Shown: positions 35,412 through 44,779 of the stretch, piece after piece
Numbering within the stretch: position 1 is the first letter of the stretch
Layout: the number at the start of each line of letters is the position of its first letter
Assembly (NCBI RefSeq): GCF_020193655.1
Contig: NZ_JADYVE010000004.1
Span: 310,001-374,000 of the forward strand
Reading direction: 5' to 3'
DNA: 64,000 nt
DNA from: Ensifer sp. IC3342
Lineage (GTDB): Bacteria; Pseudomonadota; Alphaproteobacteria; Rhizobiales; Rhizobiaceae
Translations under genes and position numbers: made by a program
Notes under the pieces: generated by a model
What the model was told of the DNA's origin: nothing
Seen by the model: the letters and a program-made list of their open reading frames with translations, nothing else
Databases searched by the model: none

Positions 35412-38246
35412 TCACTCTATATCATCGCTTTCGGGCGTGCCCGAATGGTCGCGTTGGCCGTAGATGATCTCGCGCTTGCCGACATGGTTGGCGGGGCCGA
35501 CAAGGCCCTCCTTCTCCATGCGTTCGACGAGCGACGCCGCACGGTTGTAGCCGATGCCGAGGCGGCGCTGGATGTAGGAGGTCGAGCACTTCTTGTCGCG
35601 CAGCACGACCTTGACCGCCTGGTCGTAAAGCTCATTGCCGTCCTCGGAGGCGATCGCGCTCTTGTCGAACACGGTGCCCTGATCCTCTTCGGCCTCCTCT
35701 TCCTCTTCGTCCGCGGTCACCGTCTCCAGATATTCCGGACGTCCCTGCGTCTTCAGATGCGCCACCACATGCTCGACCTCGAGATCGGAGACGAACGGCC
35801 CGTGGACGCGGGCGATGCGGCCGCCGCCGGCCATGTGCAGCATGTCGCCCTGGCCGAGGAGCTGTTCGGCGCCCTGCTCGCCGAGGATCGTGCGGCTGTC
35901 GATCTTCGAGGTGACCTGGAAGGAGATGCGCGTCGGGAAGTTCGCCTTGATCGTGCCGGTGATGACATCGACCGATGGGCGCTGCGTCGCCATGATCAAG
36001 TGGATGCCGGCGGCGCGCGCCATCTGCGCCAGCCGCTGGATCGCGCCCTCGATCTCCTTGCCGGCGACCATCATCAGGTCGGCCATCTCGTCAACGATGA
36101 CGACGATATAGGGCATCGGCGCCAGGTCCATTTCCTGCTGTTCGAAAAGCGGCTCGCCTGTGCCCTTCTCGAAACCGGTCTGGACCGTCGCGAGAATCGG
36201 TTCCCCCTTCTCGCGCGCTATCGCCGCCCGCTGGTTGTAGCCATCGATGTTGCGGACGCCGAGGCGCGACATCTTGCGATAACGGTCCTCCATCTCGCGT
36301 ACCGCCCATTTGAGCGCCATCACGGCTTTCTTCGGGTCGGTGACGACCGGAGTCAGCAGATGTGGGATGCCGTCATAGACGGAGAGTTCCAGCATCTTCG
36401 GATCGACCATGATCAACCGGCATTCCTCCGGCCTCAGCCGGTAGAGCAGCGACAGGATCATCGTGTTGATCGCGACCGACTTGCCCGAACCGGTAGTGCC
36501 GGCGACGAGCAGGTGCGGCATCTTGGCAAGCTCGGCGATCACCGGTTCGCCGCCAATGGTCTTGCCAAGGCAGAGCGCCAGCTTGTAGCCGGTCTTGCGG
36601 AAATCGGCGGACTCGATCAGTTCGCGGAAATAGACCGTTTCGCGGGTGGCGTTCGGCAGCTCGATGCCGATGACGTTGCGGCCGGGCACGACCGCAACGC
36701 GGGCCGAGAGCGCCGACATCGAACGGGCAATATCATCGGCGAGGTTGATCACGCGGGACGATTTGACGCCCGGCGCCGGCTCGAATTCGTAGAGCGTGAC
36801 GACGGGACCCGGCCGCACATGGATGATCTCGCCCTTGACGCCGAAATCTTCGAGCACGCTTTCGAGGAGCCCGGCATTCTGCTCGAGCTGCTCCTGCGTC
36901 ATGAAGAAGCCCCGGCCTTCCGGTGGCTCCTGCAGGAGCTCCGCAGACGGAAACTCGTATGCATCGGAGGCATGGAGCCGCTCGACCGCGCCAATCGGCG
37001 GCAGCGACGGGGAGGGGGAGCGCTGCACTACCGCCGGCATTGTGACCATTGCCTTCGCCACCGGCGCCTCGGAAACCGGCTTCTTCTCCGGCACCGCGGC
37101 CAACATGACCGGCTCGGCCGGGCCGGGCGCTTGCACGGCCACTGCGGTTGCCGCCGCAGCGGGTTCCTCGGCAAGCGGCTCGTCGATCACGTCAGGCGTT
37201 GGAGCGGAAGCAGGCAGCTCAGCGGCCGGCGCCGGACGCCGGCATTCGACAACCCGGAACAGCGAGGTGATTGCGGTCGCCGGCTGCGCGGGGAGTTCCG
37301 CCGGCCGGGCGGCCACAGGCTGCGGTTCTACTGCGACCTCAGGCGAGCCTGCCACGGTGCGGGCAACGGTTATGGGCGCAGCGACCGTGGGAGCGACGGG
37401 GGTCACGACCTCCGGCTGCATGAATTCGAAGAAGGCGTGATCGGAAAGATAGGCCAGGCGCGTGTCGGGCTGAATGCCGATCTTCACAGGCCCACCGGAG
37501 GTGATCGCTGGAGCCTCCGGAAGCCTGTCCCCGACCTTCACGTCGGCGGCTTCCTGCGTGGAGGCCGGTTGCATTGCCACCGGCCCTTGCGCTGCGACCG
37601 GCTCCGAAGCCAACGCTGATTCGGCCGTGCCGGCGTCGTTGGTTTGCTGAGAACTCAAGGAGGGAAGCCGCTGCATCAGGACGCGCAGGAGTTCGGACGG
37701 GCTGTAGTTGGGCGTTTCGGGCTCAAGGGCTGGCACGTCATTCGCCGCTTCAACCGTCGCCTCCCCGAGGTTCTCCGCAGTCGCGACACCCGTGTCGGCG
37801 ACCTCGGCCGCCACCTCTGCTTCCGATTCGTCCTCCTCGATCGCCGGGGCGCGGCGCTTCATGAATTCGCGCTCGGGCGTGCGGGTGAAACGGACATTGG
37901 GCGACAGGAAGAAATGGCTTTCCCAGGTGGTATCGCCGTCATGGCCGGTGATTTCGGCAAGCGTCGGCAGCGGATCTCGCGTGGAGGCCGTGACCTGGGC
38001 CGGAGCATAAGCCGAGCCCTGCCCATAGAGCCGCGCCGCGCGCCCGGCATAGCCCGTGTCATGGGCTTCCTGGCCAACCGCGCGGCGGGGCGCTACCGGC
38101 GCCTCGAACAGATGATCGTGTTCGCTGGTGCCTGCTGCGTGGCGATGAGCGCTGCCCGGGGCACCCGGATGCGGAGCCTCGAAATCGTCCGCCTGGTTTG
38201 CGTCATACAAAGCTGCCGTCGAGAAATTTGTCCGGGGAATACGCAT
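35412..38246 (-). CDS. ftsK: FtsK/SpoIIIE-type DNA translocase lacking N-terminal membrane spans
   Basis: 944 residues. The first 430 are Ala/Pro/Glu-rich, low-complexity and without a hydrophobic segment long enough to span a membrane. The motor follows: alpha/beta domains from [13 protein letters not shown], Walker [14 protein letters not shown] near residue 580, Walker [14 protein letters not shown] and [14 protein letters not shown] gamma winged helix ends the protein ([39 protein letters not shown]). FtsK pumps DNA and activates XerCD at dif; this one is presumably a second, soluble or recruited copy. Followed by the VapBC module in the same direction. Confidence 0.9.
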   Translation of the reverse strand: MRIPRTNFSTAALYDANQADDFEAPHPGAPGSAHRHAAGTSEHDHLFEAPVAPRRAVGQEAHDTGYAGRAARLYGQGSAYAPAQVTASTRDPLPTLAEITGHDGDTTWESHFFLSPNVRFTRTPEREFMKRRAPAIEEDESEAEVAAEVADTGVATAENLGEATVEAANDVPALEPETPNYSPSELLRVLMQRLPSLSSQQTNDAGTAESALASEPVAAQGPVAMQPASTQEAADVKVGDRLPEAPAITSGGPVKIGIQPDTRLAYLSDHAFFEFMQPEVVTPVAPTVAAPITVARTVAGSPEVAVEPQPVAARPAELPAQPATAITSLFRVVECRRPAPAAELPASAPTPDVIDEPLAEEPAAAATAVAVQAPGPAEPVMLAAVPEKKPVSEAPVAKAMVTMPAVVQRSPSPSLPPIGAVERLHASDAYEFPSAELLQEPPEGRGFFMTQEQLEQNAGLLESVLEDFGVKGEIIHVRPGPVVTLYEFEPAPGVKSSRVINLADDIARSMSALSARVAVVPGRNVIGIELPNATRETVYFRELIESADFRKTGYKLALCLGKTIGGEPVIAELAKMPHLLVAGTTGSGKSVAINTMILSLLYRLRPEECRLIMVDPKMLELSVYDGIPHLLTPVVTDPKKAVMALKWAVREMEDRYRKMSRLGVRNIDGYNQRAAIAREKGEPILATVQTGFEKGTGEPLFEQQEMDLAPMPYIVVIVDEMADLMMVAGKEIEGAIQRLAQMARAAGIHLIMATQRPSVDVITGTIKANFPTRISFQVTSKIDSRTILGEQGAEQLLGQGDMLHMAGGGRIARVHGPFVSDLEVEHVVAHLKTQGRPEYLETVTADEEEEEAEEDQGTVFDKSAIASEDGNELYDQAVKVVLRDKKCSTSYIQRRLGIGYNRAASLVERMEKEGLVGPANHVGKREIIYGQRDHSGTPESDDIE

Positions 38247-38606
38247 GGCCTGAAAACTCGAAATTCATTATCGAAGGGGCTGCCTTAAGCGAATAGGAAA
38301 TGAAGGTTAACAACTCCCTTCCACGCACATCGCCAGAAGGGGCCGAATGCCCTCCAAAGAGCTTCGCGAGAACCCATCCTGGCGACCGCATCCAAGGCTT
38401 TTCAGGGCCTCGGCCGCCGGTTTTTGCCGCTGTTCAAATTCTGTTTCAGACCGGGAAGATTTTCGAAGCGTGAGCGCTATCTTTTGCAAACACAGATTGC
38501 CATCGCCATCCCTCCTCGTGAGGACAGGCGGAAGGCTCAATAGCGCCGGTGATGGGCGGCAGTTGCAAATCTTCTGGCGCCCGACCCGCTAAGAAAGGTA
38601 CTCGAC
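38247..38606. other. Intergenic stretch, no gene seen
   Basis: 360 bases between divergent ftsK and doxX-like genes. It should hold both promoters. No clear palindrome, RNA hairpin or coding frame with a ribosome site was found. Confidence 0.4.
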
Positions 38607-39011
38607 ATGAGCGACAACCTCGCACTTCAGAGCGTCCTGGCCTTCATCGGTCGTCTGCTTCTCGTCGCCATTTTCCTCTCGTCCGGCTTCGAGAAATTGG
38701 CGGATCCCGCAGGAACGATCGAGTATATAAGAGCGGCCAATCTGCCCCTGCCCACGGTAGCCTATGCCGTCGCTCTCGTCGTGGAACTCGGCGGCAGCAT
38801 CCTTCTCGTGCTCGGCTATCAAACCCGCTTGGCGGCTCTCGCCCTGGCGATCTTCACCCTGGCATCGGCTCTCGGATTTCACACCAATTTCGCCGACCAA
38901 AACCAGATGATCCACTTCATGAAGAATCTCGCCATCACGGGAGGATTTCTCCAGATCGCCGCCTTCGGCGCAGGTGCCTTCAGCCTGGATGGACGCGCCG
39001 CGCGCGTCTGA
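38607..39011 (+). CDS. DoxX-family membrane protein
   Basis: 134 residues with four membrane helices and the DoxX opening FIGRLLLVAIFLSSGFEKLADPAGTIEYI, then VELGGSILLVLGYQTRLAALALAIFTLAS and HTNFADQNQMIHFMKNLAITGGFL. Family members are linked to redox and oxidative stress complexes, but the exact role is unclear. Single gene with a GAAAGG site. Confidence 0.85.
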   Translation: MSDNLALQSVLAFIGRLLLVAIFLSSGFEKLADPAGTIEYIRAANLPLPTVAYAVALVVELGGSILLVLGYQTRLAALALAIFTLASALGFHTNFADQNQMIHFMKNLAITGGFLQIAAFGAGAFSLDGRAARV

Positions 39012-39135
39012 GCGGAAGCAGGGCAAGGCGGCTTGCGGCGATCTTCAACGCTCGCCGATTACTTACTATCGCCTTAGTCAGCCTCTAGGCAGTCCCCTTG
39101 TGCGTCGCAACATAGCACGCAGGCAGTAACCTTTA

Positions 39136-39240
39136 CTGCATGTGTTCCCTTAAATCGTAGCCGATTTAAGGGAACACATGCAGCACTTCAAAGTGCTACA
39201 GCGTCCGTTTGCGCGCATGAAAAGACGCGCGGCGCTGTAG
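39136..39240 (+). repeat. RIME-like two-palindrome element, copy 5 (best preserved)
   Basis: The first palindrome is perfect over 22-base arms (39136-39157 and 39162-39183) around TAGC. It continues with CACTTCAAAGTGCTACAGCG and a second dyad GCGCGCATGAAAAGACGCGC, ending GGCGCTGTAG. It is the reference copy in this window. Confidence 0.8.
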
Positions 39241-39264
39241 TAGCCACAAGGACGAAGATTGCTG

Positions 39265-40419
39265 ATGGCTGACTATGATCCCCGCAAAATCCGAATCGAT
39301 TGCCTGGATGGACTTCGAGGGCTGGCGTCTCTCTGGGTGATGATCGGCCATGCGCTGCTGCTGACGGGTTGGCGCTTGCCGGTTCTGTCGGAACCCGATC
39401 TCGGTGTTGATCTCTTCATCATGCTTTCCGGGTTCCTGATGGTGTTTCACTATCAGCTCCGTGCCGCCAAGGAGCCGTGGGAATTGACGTCGACCTGGGG
39501 ACGCTTCTGGATCCGGCGTTTTCTCAGAATTGCGCCGCTCTACTATGTTCTTCTCGCCGTTGCCTTCGCGCTCGGCGCCTGGCTGTTCGAATCGAGAATG
39601 GTCATCGACGCCTTCCTCGGAAGAACGCCTCAATCACCCCAACGCTATCTCGACAACGGACTGACTAACGGGCTGATGCACGCCAGCTTTCTGTTCGGCC
39701 TCTCCCCCGACTACGCCTACCGGACGCCGCTCCCGGACTGGAGCATAGGGCTCGAAATGCAGTTCTACGCGGCCTTTCCCTTCATCATGCTCTTGCTCAA
39801 GAAAGGCGGGTGGCTGAAGGGCGCACTCTTCACAGCCATTATTGCCCTTGCGATCGTGTCGACGTCGAGTCTGCTGGGGGTCCACTTTCCAATGCCGGCG
39901 TTCCTGCCGCTGAAGATGCATATCTTCCTTTGCGGAATGCTGTTGGCACTTGGTCTTCACGCGGACCGGTCGAAAGCCCTTCTCCACGGCGGGGCGGCGA
40001 TCGCGCTCGCTCTTCTGCCGGTCGGCGGTGATATGACCACCACCAAAATGCTGATGCGCGTCACGCTCGTCGCCGTCTTCTTCGCGCTTCTCTACCATCG
40101 CCTGATCGGCAACGCAGTGGGCGTGAGGCTTCGCGCCTTATCCTCGTCGCTCGGCAACAGGTTCTTCCATTGGCTCGGCGAACTTTCATTCGGAGCCTAT
40201 CTCTGGCACTTGATCTTCCTGCAGCCGATCGCCGCCTATTTCATTGCCGCTTTCGGCGACACGATGACGCCACCAGCGCGCTTCGCCGCGGTTACAGCCA
40301 TTCTCGTGCCTTTGGTCTACGCGGCCGCCTGCATGACTTTCTTCGCGGTCGAACGACCTGGTCAGAGCCTCGCCAAGCGTTTGATCAACAGGCAAAAAAC
40401 TCAGCCGGTTCGGGCGTGA
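39265..40419 (+). CDS. Acyltransferase 3 family membrane protein
   Basis: 384-residue multi-span acyltransferase of the OafA/NodX/ExoZ type, which O-acylates surface sugars. The conserved start RIDCLDGLRGLASLWVMIGHALL has the catalytic His in MIGHALL. Later blocks are DLGVDLFIMLSGFLM, RFWIRRFLRIAPLYYVLL and WSIGLEMQFYAAFPFIM. About ten hydrophobic segments follow. ATG 39265 is preferred to an in-frame TTG two codons earlier. No glycan synthesis genes lie next to it. Confidence 0.88.
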   Translation: MADYDPRKIRIDCLDGLRGLASLWVMIGHALLLTGWRLPVLSEPDLGVDLFIMLSGFLMVFHYQLRAAKEPWELTSTWGRFWIRRFLRIAPLYYVLLAVAFALGAWLFESRMVIDAFLGRTPQSPQRYLDNGLTNGLMHASFLFGLSPDYAYRTPLPDWSIGLEMQFYAAFPFIMLLLKKGGWLKGALFTAIIALAIVSTSSLLGVHFPMPAFLPLKMHIFLCGMLLALGLHADRSKALLHGGAAIALALLPVGGDMTTTKMLMRVTLVAVFFALLYHRLIGNAVGVRLRALSSSLGNRFFHWLGELSFGAYLWHLIFLQPIAAYFIAAFGDTMTPPARFAAVTAILVPLVYAAACMTFFAVERPGQSLAKRLINRQKTQPVRA

Positions 40420-40472
40420 TGACGCCGTTGAAATTCGCCCTTGACCTCAATTTAACTTGAGGAAGCATTGTC

Positions 40473-41000
40473 GTGCTCTTCGAGATGACGAGAGGCATAA
40501 CGACCATCATGGCTACGAAAGTTCCTTCAGGGCAGAACATCGGCGCAGCGATATCAGGCATTTACGAGACACACCTGCCGGTACGCGATCTCCGCCGCTC
40601 GGTGGCATTCTATCGCGACCGACTCGGGCTGGAGTTTGCGAAAGAGTTCTCGGAAAGGAGGGTCGCCTTTTTCTGGGTCGGCACAAAGGCGCAAGGAATG
40701 CTGGGGCTCTGGGAAACAGGTACGGCACCGCTGCAGATGAAACTGCACTTCGCGTTTCGAGCGCCGGCAGCAATAGTCGTCTCTTCCTGCGAAACCCTGC
40801 GAGCGGCCGGCATCCAACCGCTCGGTTTCAATGGGGAATCGGTTCTGGAGCCCGTGGTGCTCGGATGGGTACCGGCCATCTCCGTCTACTTCAAAGATCC
40901 CGATGGGCACAGCCTCGAGATCCTTTCCACACTCGATGAGGCCCCGGATGCGGAGTTCGGTGTCCGGCCGTACTCGTCGTGGGTAATGAAAGGCGGCTGA
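40473..41000 (+). CDS. VOC (glyoxalase/bleomycin-resistance) superfamily protein
   Basis: 175 residues with one vicinal-oxygen-chelate domain: ISGIYETHLPVRDLRRSVAFYRDRLGLEFAKEFSERRVAFFWVG (metal His in ETHLPV near residue 33), and ISVYFKDPDGHSLEILSTLDE with the C-terminal metal Glu. GTG 40473 has GAGGAAG seven bases upstream; an ATG at 40509 is closer to the domain but has no good site. Enzymatic activity cannot be specified. Confidence 0.8.
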   Translation: MLFEMTRGITTIMATKVPSGQNIGAAISGIYETHLPVRDLRRSVAFYRDRLGLEFAKEFSERRVAFFWVGTKAQGMLGLWETGTAPLQMKLHFAFRAPAAIVVSSCETLRAAGIQPLGFNGESVLEPVVLGWVPAISVYFKDPDGHSLEILSTLDEAPDAEFGVRPYSSWVMKGG

Positions 41001-41056
41001 CGGGACAGGCATCTCCGGTTGATGCCGGCCTTGAAGGCGCACGCCGGTCGAGAATT

Positions 41057-41080
41057 GCATCCGCTCGGCGGATGCTTTCT
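41057..41080 (+). terminator. Hairpin downstream of the VOC gene
   Basis: GCATCCGC-TCG-GCGGATGC, perfect 8-base stem and 3-base loop followed by TTTCT, 56 bases after the VOC stop. Likely intrinsic terminator on the plus strand. Confidence 0.65.
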
Positions 41081-41092
41081 CAGGTGGGAAGT

Positions 41093-41114
41093 CCCCTCCC
41101 ACAGATGGGAGGGG
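41093..41114. terminator. Hairpin CCCCTCCCA-CAGA-TGGGAGGGG
   Basis: Perfect 9-base arms with a 4-base loop between the convergent VOC gene and repB. No T-run on the minus strand, so it may be a pause or stability element or a bidirectional terminator with the hairpin at 41057. Confidence 0.45.
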
Positions 41115-41253
41115 CTTAACCTGCCGCACCGTTTCCGCCTCTGTCTAACCCGTCCACGAGCGCAAAGCTGAAGTGGGAGCACGCGATCGCAACGGGCTCC
41201 AAGCCCCGCCTCCTCGTGGGGAGGTGCATTCTTGCGGCAGGTCAGAAGAAAAA

Positions 41254-42306
41254 CTAAGGCTTCTGGTTCCTCACAAAAGTCGCGTGCCATTTTGCCAACA
41301 TCGACACCGCCTCCTTGAGGAAAGCCGGGTGCGTGCCGGGCAGGAACTCGATTTTTGGGGCCTTTCCGTCGAGCCTGAGCCGCGCGAAGACACGGCCCGC
41401 CTCGTCTCTCAGCTCCTCCGGCTTCGCCGGTTCCGGCTTGTCGCTCTCAGACAGGCGATTGAAGACGAGCTGGAAGCGGCGGTCGGTGTCTGCGGCGCGA
41501 AACCGCGGCGAACCGATTTCCTCATCCGCCAGTCCGCGCGCTTCTTCCCGTTCGAGCAGCGTGGCGATCGCCATCCACCGCTCCCGCCCCGCCTTCGGCG
41601 CCGGGCCGATGGCGCGGGCGAAATGATGCGGCACGCTGTCGGCCACCTGGAGGAGGCGCGACAATTCGCTCTTCTGCACCGCAAGCGCGTCGCCGATCAC
41701 CTTGCGGTCGAATCCGCGCGCGGCGAGCGCCGCCGCGAAAAGGGCTCGCTCGATGAAGGAAAGGTTGCGCCGTTCTGCATTTTCCTTGCCCTGGGCGAGC
41801 ACCAGCTCATCGTCGGAAAGCGGCCGGACGATCGCCTTCACCTGCAGTTCAAGCCGGCGCACCGCCTTCAGTCGGCGATGGCCGTAGGCGGTCTGGTAGT
41901 GCCCCTGCCTTTCCGGGTGCGGCCGCACGAGGATCGGCGATTGCTGGCCGTTCTCGCGGATGCTCTCAACCAGCGCCAGAAAATCGGGATCGTCCACCTC
42001 GCCGTCGGTCAGCCGGTCCTCGACGAAAGAGCCCTCGACCAGCGCAGGATCGAGTGCCACGACGCGCTCGCCCTGGGTGAGGGCTTCCCGCAACGCGCGC
42101 GCCTCCTCCGCCTCGCGGGTAATATTGCCAAGCGAGAGCCCCATTGCCCGGACCGCGCCCGATGCCGCGCGCGGGGCATCCGGTGTGGGGACGTGGCGGC
42201 CGTTGACAGGTGTCAACTCGCTCTCGGCCTTCTGTTCCGCCGGTGCCGCGGGAGCACCGCCCGCAAAAAGCGCCCGCAATTCGTTCTTCCGGTTGTTGCC
42301 AGCCAT
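41254..42306 (-). CDS. repB: RepB-type plasmid partition protein (ParB family)
   Basis: 350-residue centromere-binding CTPase-like partition protein. The N-terminus MAGNNRKNELRALFAG is typical of RepB of repABC plasmids. The ParB core is visible as IRENGQQSPILVRPHPERQGHYQTAYGHRRLKAVRRLELQVKAIV near residue 120 and an HTH near ALAARGFDRKVIGDALAVQKSELSRLLQVADSVP. It starts three bases after repA stops. No repC follows: the next gene downstream is on the opposite strand. parS sites of the GTT-N4-GC-N4-AAC form were looked for nearby but not found. Confidence 0.92.
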   Translation of the reverse strand: MAGNNRKNELRALFAGGAPAAPAEQKAESELTPVNGRHVPTPDAPRAASGAVRAMGLSLGNITREAEEARALREALTQGERVVALDPALVEGSFVEDRLTDGEVDDPDFLALVESIRENGQQSPILVRPHPERQGHYQTAYGHRRLKAVRRLELQVKAIVRPLSDDELVLAQGKENAERRNLSFIERALFAAALAARGFDRKVIGDALAVQKSELSRLLQVADSVPHHFARAIGPAPKAGRERWMAIATLLEREEARGLADEEIGSPRFRAADTDRRFQLVFNRLSESDKPEPAKPEELRDEAGRVFARLRLDGKAPKIEFLPGTHPAFLKEAVSMLAKWHATFVRNQKP

Positions 42307-42309
42307 GTC

Positions 42310-43584
42310 TTAGCGCCCCCAGGCCGCATGAATGAGAGCCTCGACTTCGCCGTTGACGGCGTTCAGCGACTCGATTGCCCGGTCGTAGGTCGCGCGGGTG
42401 AAATTCTCGCGGCCGACCTCGTAGAGCGTCTGCTTCGTCAGGCCAGCATCCGAGATCGCCGTGGATTTCACCATGGCCGAGGTCAGCACCCGTTCGCCAA
42501 AGAGCGAGCGCATGAAGCCGACGATCTGCGCCTGCGGCCCGTCATTGGGCTCGAAGCGAGTGACGAGATAGCGCAGGAAATCGAAATTGAGCTCGCCGCC
42601 GGCTTCGCGCACGACGCCGAGCAGGTCCGAGGTCATGTAGAGAAACTGGTTCATCGAGGCGACGTCGAGCATCTGCGGATGCACCGTCACTATGACCGAG
42701 GTGGAGGCGCAGAGCGCCGAAAGCGTGAGGTAGCCGAGCTGAGGCGGGCAATCGATGACCACGACGTCGTAGTCGTCGGCAACGCTCGCAAGCGCCGACT
42801 GCACGCGGGCGAAGAACAGCGGCCCGGCATCCGCGCCGCTCTGGCGGGCGCTCAGCGCCTGCGGCGTCGTGTGCTCGAACTCCTGCAGTTCGAGATTGCC
42901 CGGAACCAGGTCGAGCCCGTCGAAATAGGTCTTGCGGATGATATCCTTGAGCGGTCGCGCCTCGGCGTCGTAGCGGATGGCGCCGTAAAGCGTGTCGTTG
43001 CCGGTCAGGTCCAGTTCCGGCTGATAGCCGAACAGCGCTGAAAGCGAGGCCTGCGGGTCGAGATCGACCGCGAGGACCCGGTGGCCGGTCATGGCGAGAT
43101 ACTGGGCAAGATGGACCGACGAGGTCGTCTTGCCGGACCCGCCCTTGAAGTTGGTGACGGAGATGACCTGCAGGTGCTCGTCCTTGGCGACATCGCGCCA
43201 TTTCAGGTAGCTGCGCGCCTTGGCACCATTGCCCTTGGCAAGCGCCTGCTCGGCGAGATGGCGGCGAAGCGCATTGATGTCGGAGAGCGAATAGGAGCGT
43301 CGCCCGCCGGACCCGGTGTCGGGCTGCGGGCCCTCGCCCGCCAGCGACAATTGCCGAAGATAACCGTCCGAAACGCCGATCAGCCGGGCCGCCTCGCCCG
43401 AGGTGAAGCTTCTGAGCGTCTTCATCGCCGTCGGCGGAAACAGGCGCTCGCGCATTGCCTTCAACTGCTCGGATAGTGCCCGCGCGTCTGCGGCGATCGC
43501 CTCGTCCGCGGGTCGCCGATGGCCTGTCCCGTTCACGCCCCCCGCTTCTCCGACCGCCGCCGTCGATCCCGCCATATCCATTCC
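42310..43584 (-). CDS. repA: RepA-type plasmid partition ATPase (ParA family)
   Basis: 424 residues. An N-terminal MerR-like HTH (RSFTSGEAARLIGVSDGYLRQLSLAGEGPQP) precedes the deviant Walker A ISVTNFKGGSGKTTSSVHLAQYLA near residue 130, DLDPQASLSALFGYQP, and Walker B YDVVVIDCPPQLG. This is the RepA layout of alphaproteobacterial repABC replicons, which also repress their own operon. ATG 43584 has GAGAGGG upstream. Part of a repAB pair without repC. Confidence 0.92.
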   Translation of the reverse strand, partial: GMDMAGSTAAVGEAGGVNGTGHRRPADEAIAADARALSEQLKAMRERLFPPTAMKTLRSFTSGEAARLIGVSDGYLRQLSLAGEGPQPDTGSGGRRSYSLSDINALRRHLAEQALAKGNGAKARSYLKWRDVAKDEHLQVISVTNFKGGSGKTTSSVHLAQYLAMTGHRVLAVDLDPQASLSALFGYQPELDLTGNDTLYGAIRYDAEARPLKDIIRKTYFDGLDLVPGNLELQEFEHTTPQALSARQSGADAGPLFFARVQSALASVADDYDVVVIDCPPQLGYLTLSALCASTSVIVTVHPQMLDVASMNQFLYMTSDLLGVVREAGGELNFDFLRYLVTRFEPNDGPQAQIVGFMRSLFGERVLTSAMVKSTAISDAGLTKQTLYEVGRENFTRATYDRAIESLNAVNGEVEALIHAAWGR

Positions 43585-43705
43585 CAAATACCCTCTCGCG
43601 TTTCGCATCGCATTTACGGCGGCAATCAACGGTGTCCGTATTGCGGCGGCGCAAATGCGCCCGCAACGTCTCCTTACAGACCCTTCGCTGAACTACGCTG
43701 AAATG

Positions 43706-43726
43706 CGGAATATGCGCTCTATTCCG
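43706..43726. promoter_or_regulatory. Inverted repeat CGGAATA-N7-TATTCCG upstream of repA
   Basis: Perfect 7-base arms around TGCGCTC, about 120 bases upstream of the repA start, in the gap before the sugar permease gene. RepA proteins repress their own promoters through dyads, so this is a candidate operator. Confidence 0.5.
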
Positions 43727-43786
43727 TTAGAAGGTGATTCATCCTCTGATTCGCGTCAAGCCATTTCAGAAGATGGCGAAGCATCT

Positions 43787-44779
43787 TCACCGGTTCGGCG
43801 GCGTGCGGCCGTAGAGAAGCAGCATGACGATGATGACGACGCCGTAGACGATCTGGCGGCCCGCTTCCGGCATTTGCATCACCGAGAGGATCGATTGCAG
43901 GAGCGTGATCAGGATCACGCCGGCGACCGTGCCCAGATAGGAGCCGCGACCGCCAAGGATCGAGGTACCGCCGAGCACGACGGCAGCGATCGCCGGCAGC
44001 AGATAGGCGTCGCCCATCGCCTGTGCCGCCTTCGAGGAATAGCCGGCGAGCAGCACGCCACCGAAGGCGCTGAGCGCACCCGAGATCGCAAAGGCGATCA
44101 TGACGACGCGGCGCGTGTCGACTCCGGACAGATAGGCCGCGCGTTCGCTGTTGCCGATACCGTAAACCGCCCGTCCGAAGGCTGTGCGCGTAAACAGAAA
44201 TATCATCATGGCGCTGATCGCGACCCAGACGAGGATGGCATTGGGCAGGCCTGGAATGAGGAACCCGGTCGCGAGCCAGCGCACCGGCGGCGGTGCTGAG
44301 TCCTGCGGCGAGAAGCCGCCGGTATAGACGACCATCAACCCTTGGGCGACGACATTGCTCGCAAGCGTGACGATCATCGACGGGATGCGCAGATAGGCGA
44401 CGCCAAAACCATTCAGCAGGCCGAAGGCCGTGCCGCATATGATCCCGAAGGGAATGGCGATCACCGGTCCCACGCTTCCGAAGCCGGCGGCGGCGCAGGC
44501 CATCATCGCGCCGGTCGTCATCACCCAAGGGACGGAAAGATCAATGTGGCCGAGAAGAATTACCACCATGACGCCGGCGGCCACCACTCCGAGGAACGAG
44601 GCAACCTTGAGCTGTTGCAGGAGGTAGTTGAGTGACAGGAAATTGCTGGAATAGAGACTGCTCAGAAGTAGCAGCAGGAGGATGCAGCCGAAGGCGGTGA
44701 GCACGGCGGGATCGGCGCGCCGGAGGAATGCCGGCAGGCGGGTCCTGATCGAAATGCGGTCCTCGGATGTGTCGCTCAT
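43787..44779 (-). CDS. Sugar ABC transporter permease (CUT2/RbsC family)
   Basis: 330-residue inner-membrane permease of the ribose/galactofuranose type with about nine spans. The family block is GVDTRRVVMIAFAISGALSAFGGVLLAGYSSKAAQAMGDAYLLPAIAAVVLGGTSILGGRG. ATG 44779 (MSDTSEDRIS) overlaps the other permease's stop by four bases; the upstream open frame to 44875 belongs to that gene. Last of four transport genes. Confidence 0.92.
   Translation of the reverse strand: MSDTSEDRISIRTRLPAFLRRADPAVLTAFGCILLLLLLSSLYSSNFLSLNYLLQQLKVASFLGVVAAGVMVVILLGHIDLSVPWVMTTGAMMACAAAGFGSVGPVIAIPFGIICGTAFGLLNGFGVAYLRIPSMIVTLASNVVAQGLMVVYTGGFSPQDSAPPPVRWLATGFLIPGLPNAILVWVAISAMMIFLFTRTAFGRAVYGIGNSERAAYLSGVDTRRVVMIAFAISGALSAFGGVLLAGYSSKAAQAMGDAYLLPAIAAVVLGGTSILGGRGSYLGTVAGVILITLLQSILSVMQMPEAGRQIVYGVVIIVMLLLYGRTPPNR

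Noticed and set aside
35445-37619. 724-codon plus-strand open frame
   Set aside because: Antisense of ftsK. The product is Arg/His-rich without any recognisable domain and lacks a ribosome site.
41000-41253. Possible repC remnant or incA antisense RNA gene after repB
   Set aside because: Only two hairpins are seen here; no RepC-like coding stretch and no ctRNA-like promoter plus terminator arrangement on the correct strand.
41173-43041. 622-codon plus-strand open frame considered as a repC or helicase
   Set aside because: It is antisense to repB and repA and shows no RepC features; the composition is typical of a shadow frame.
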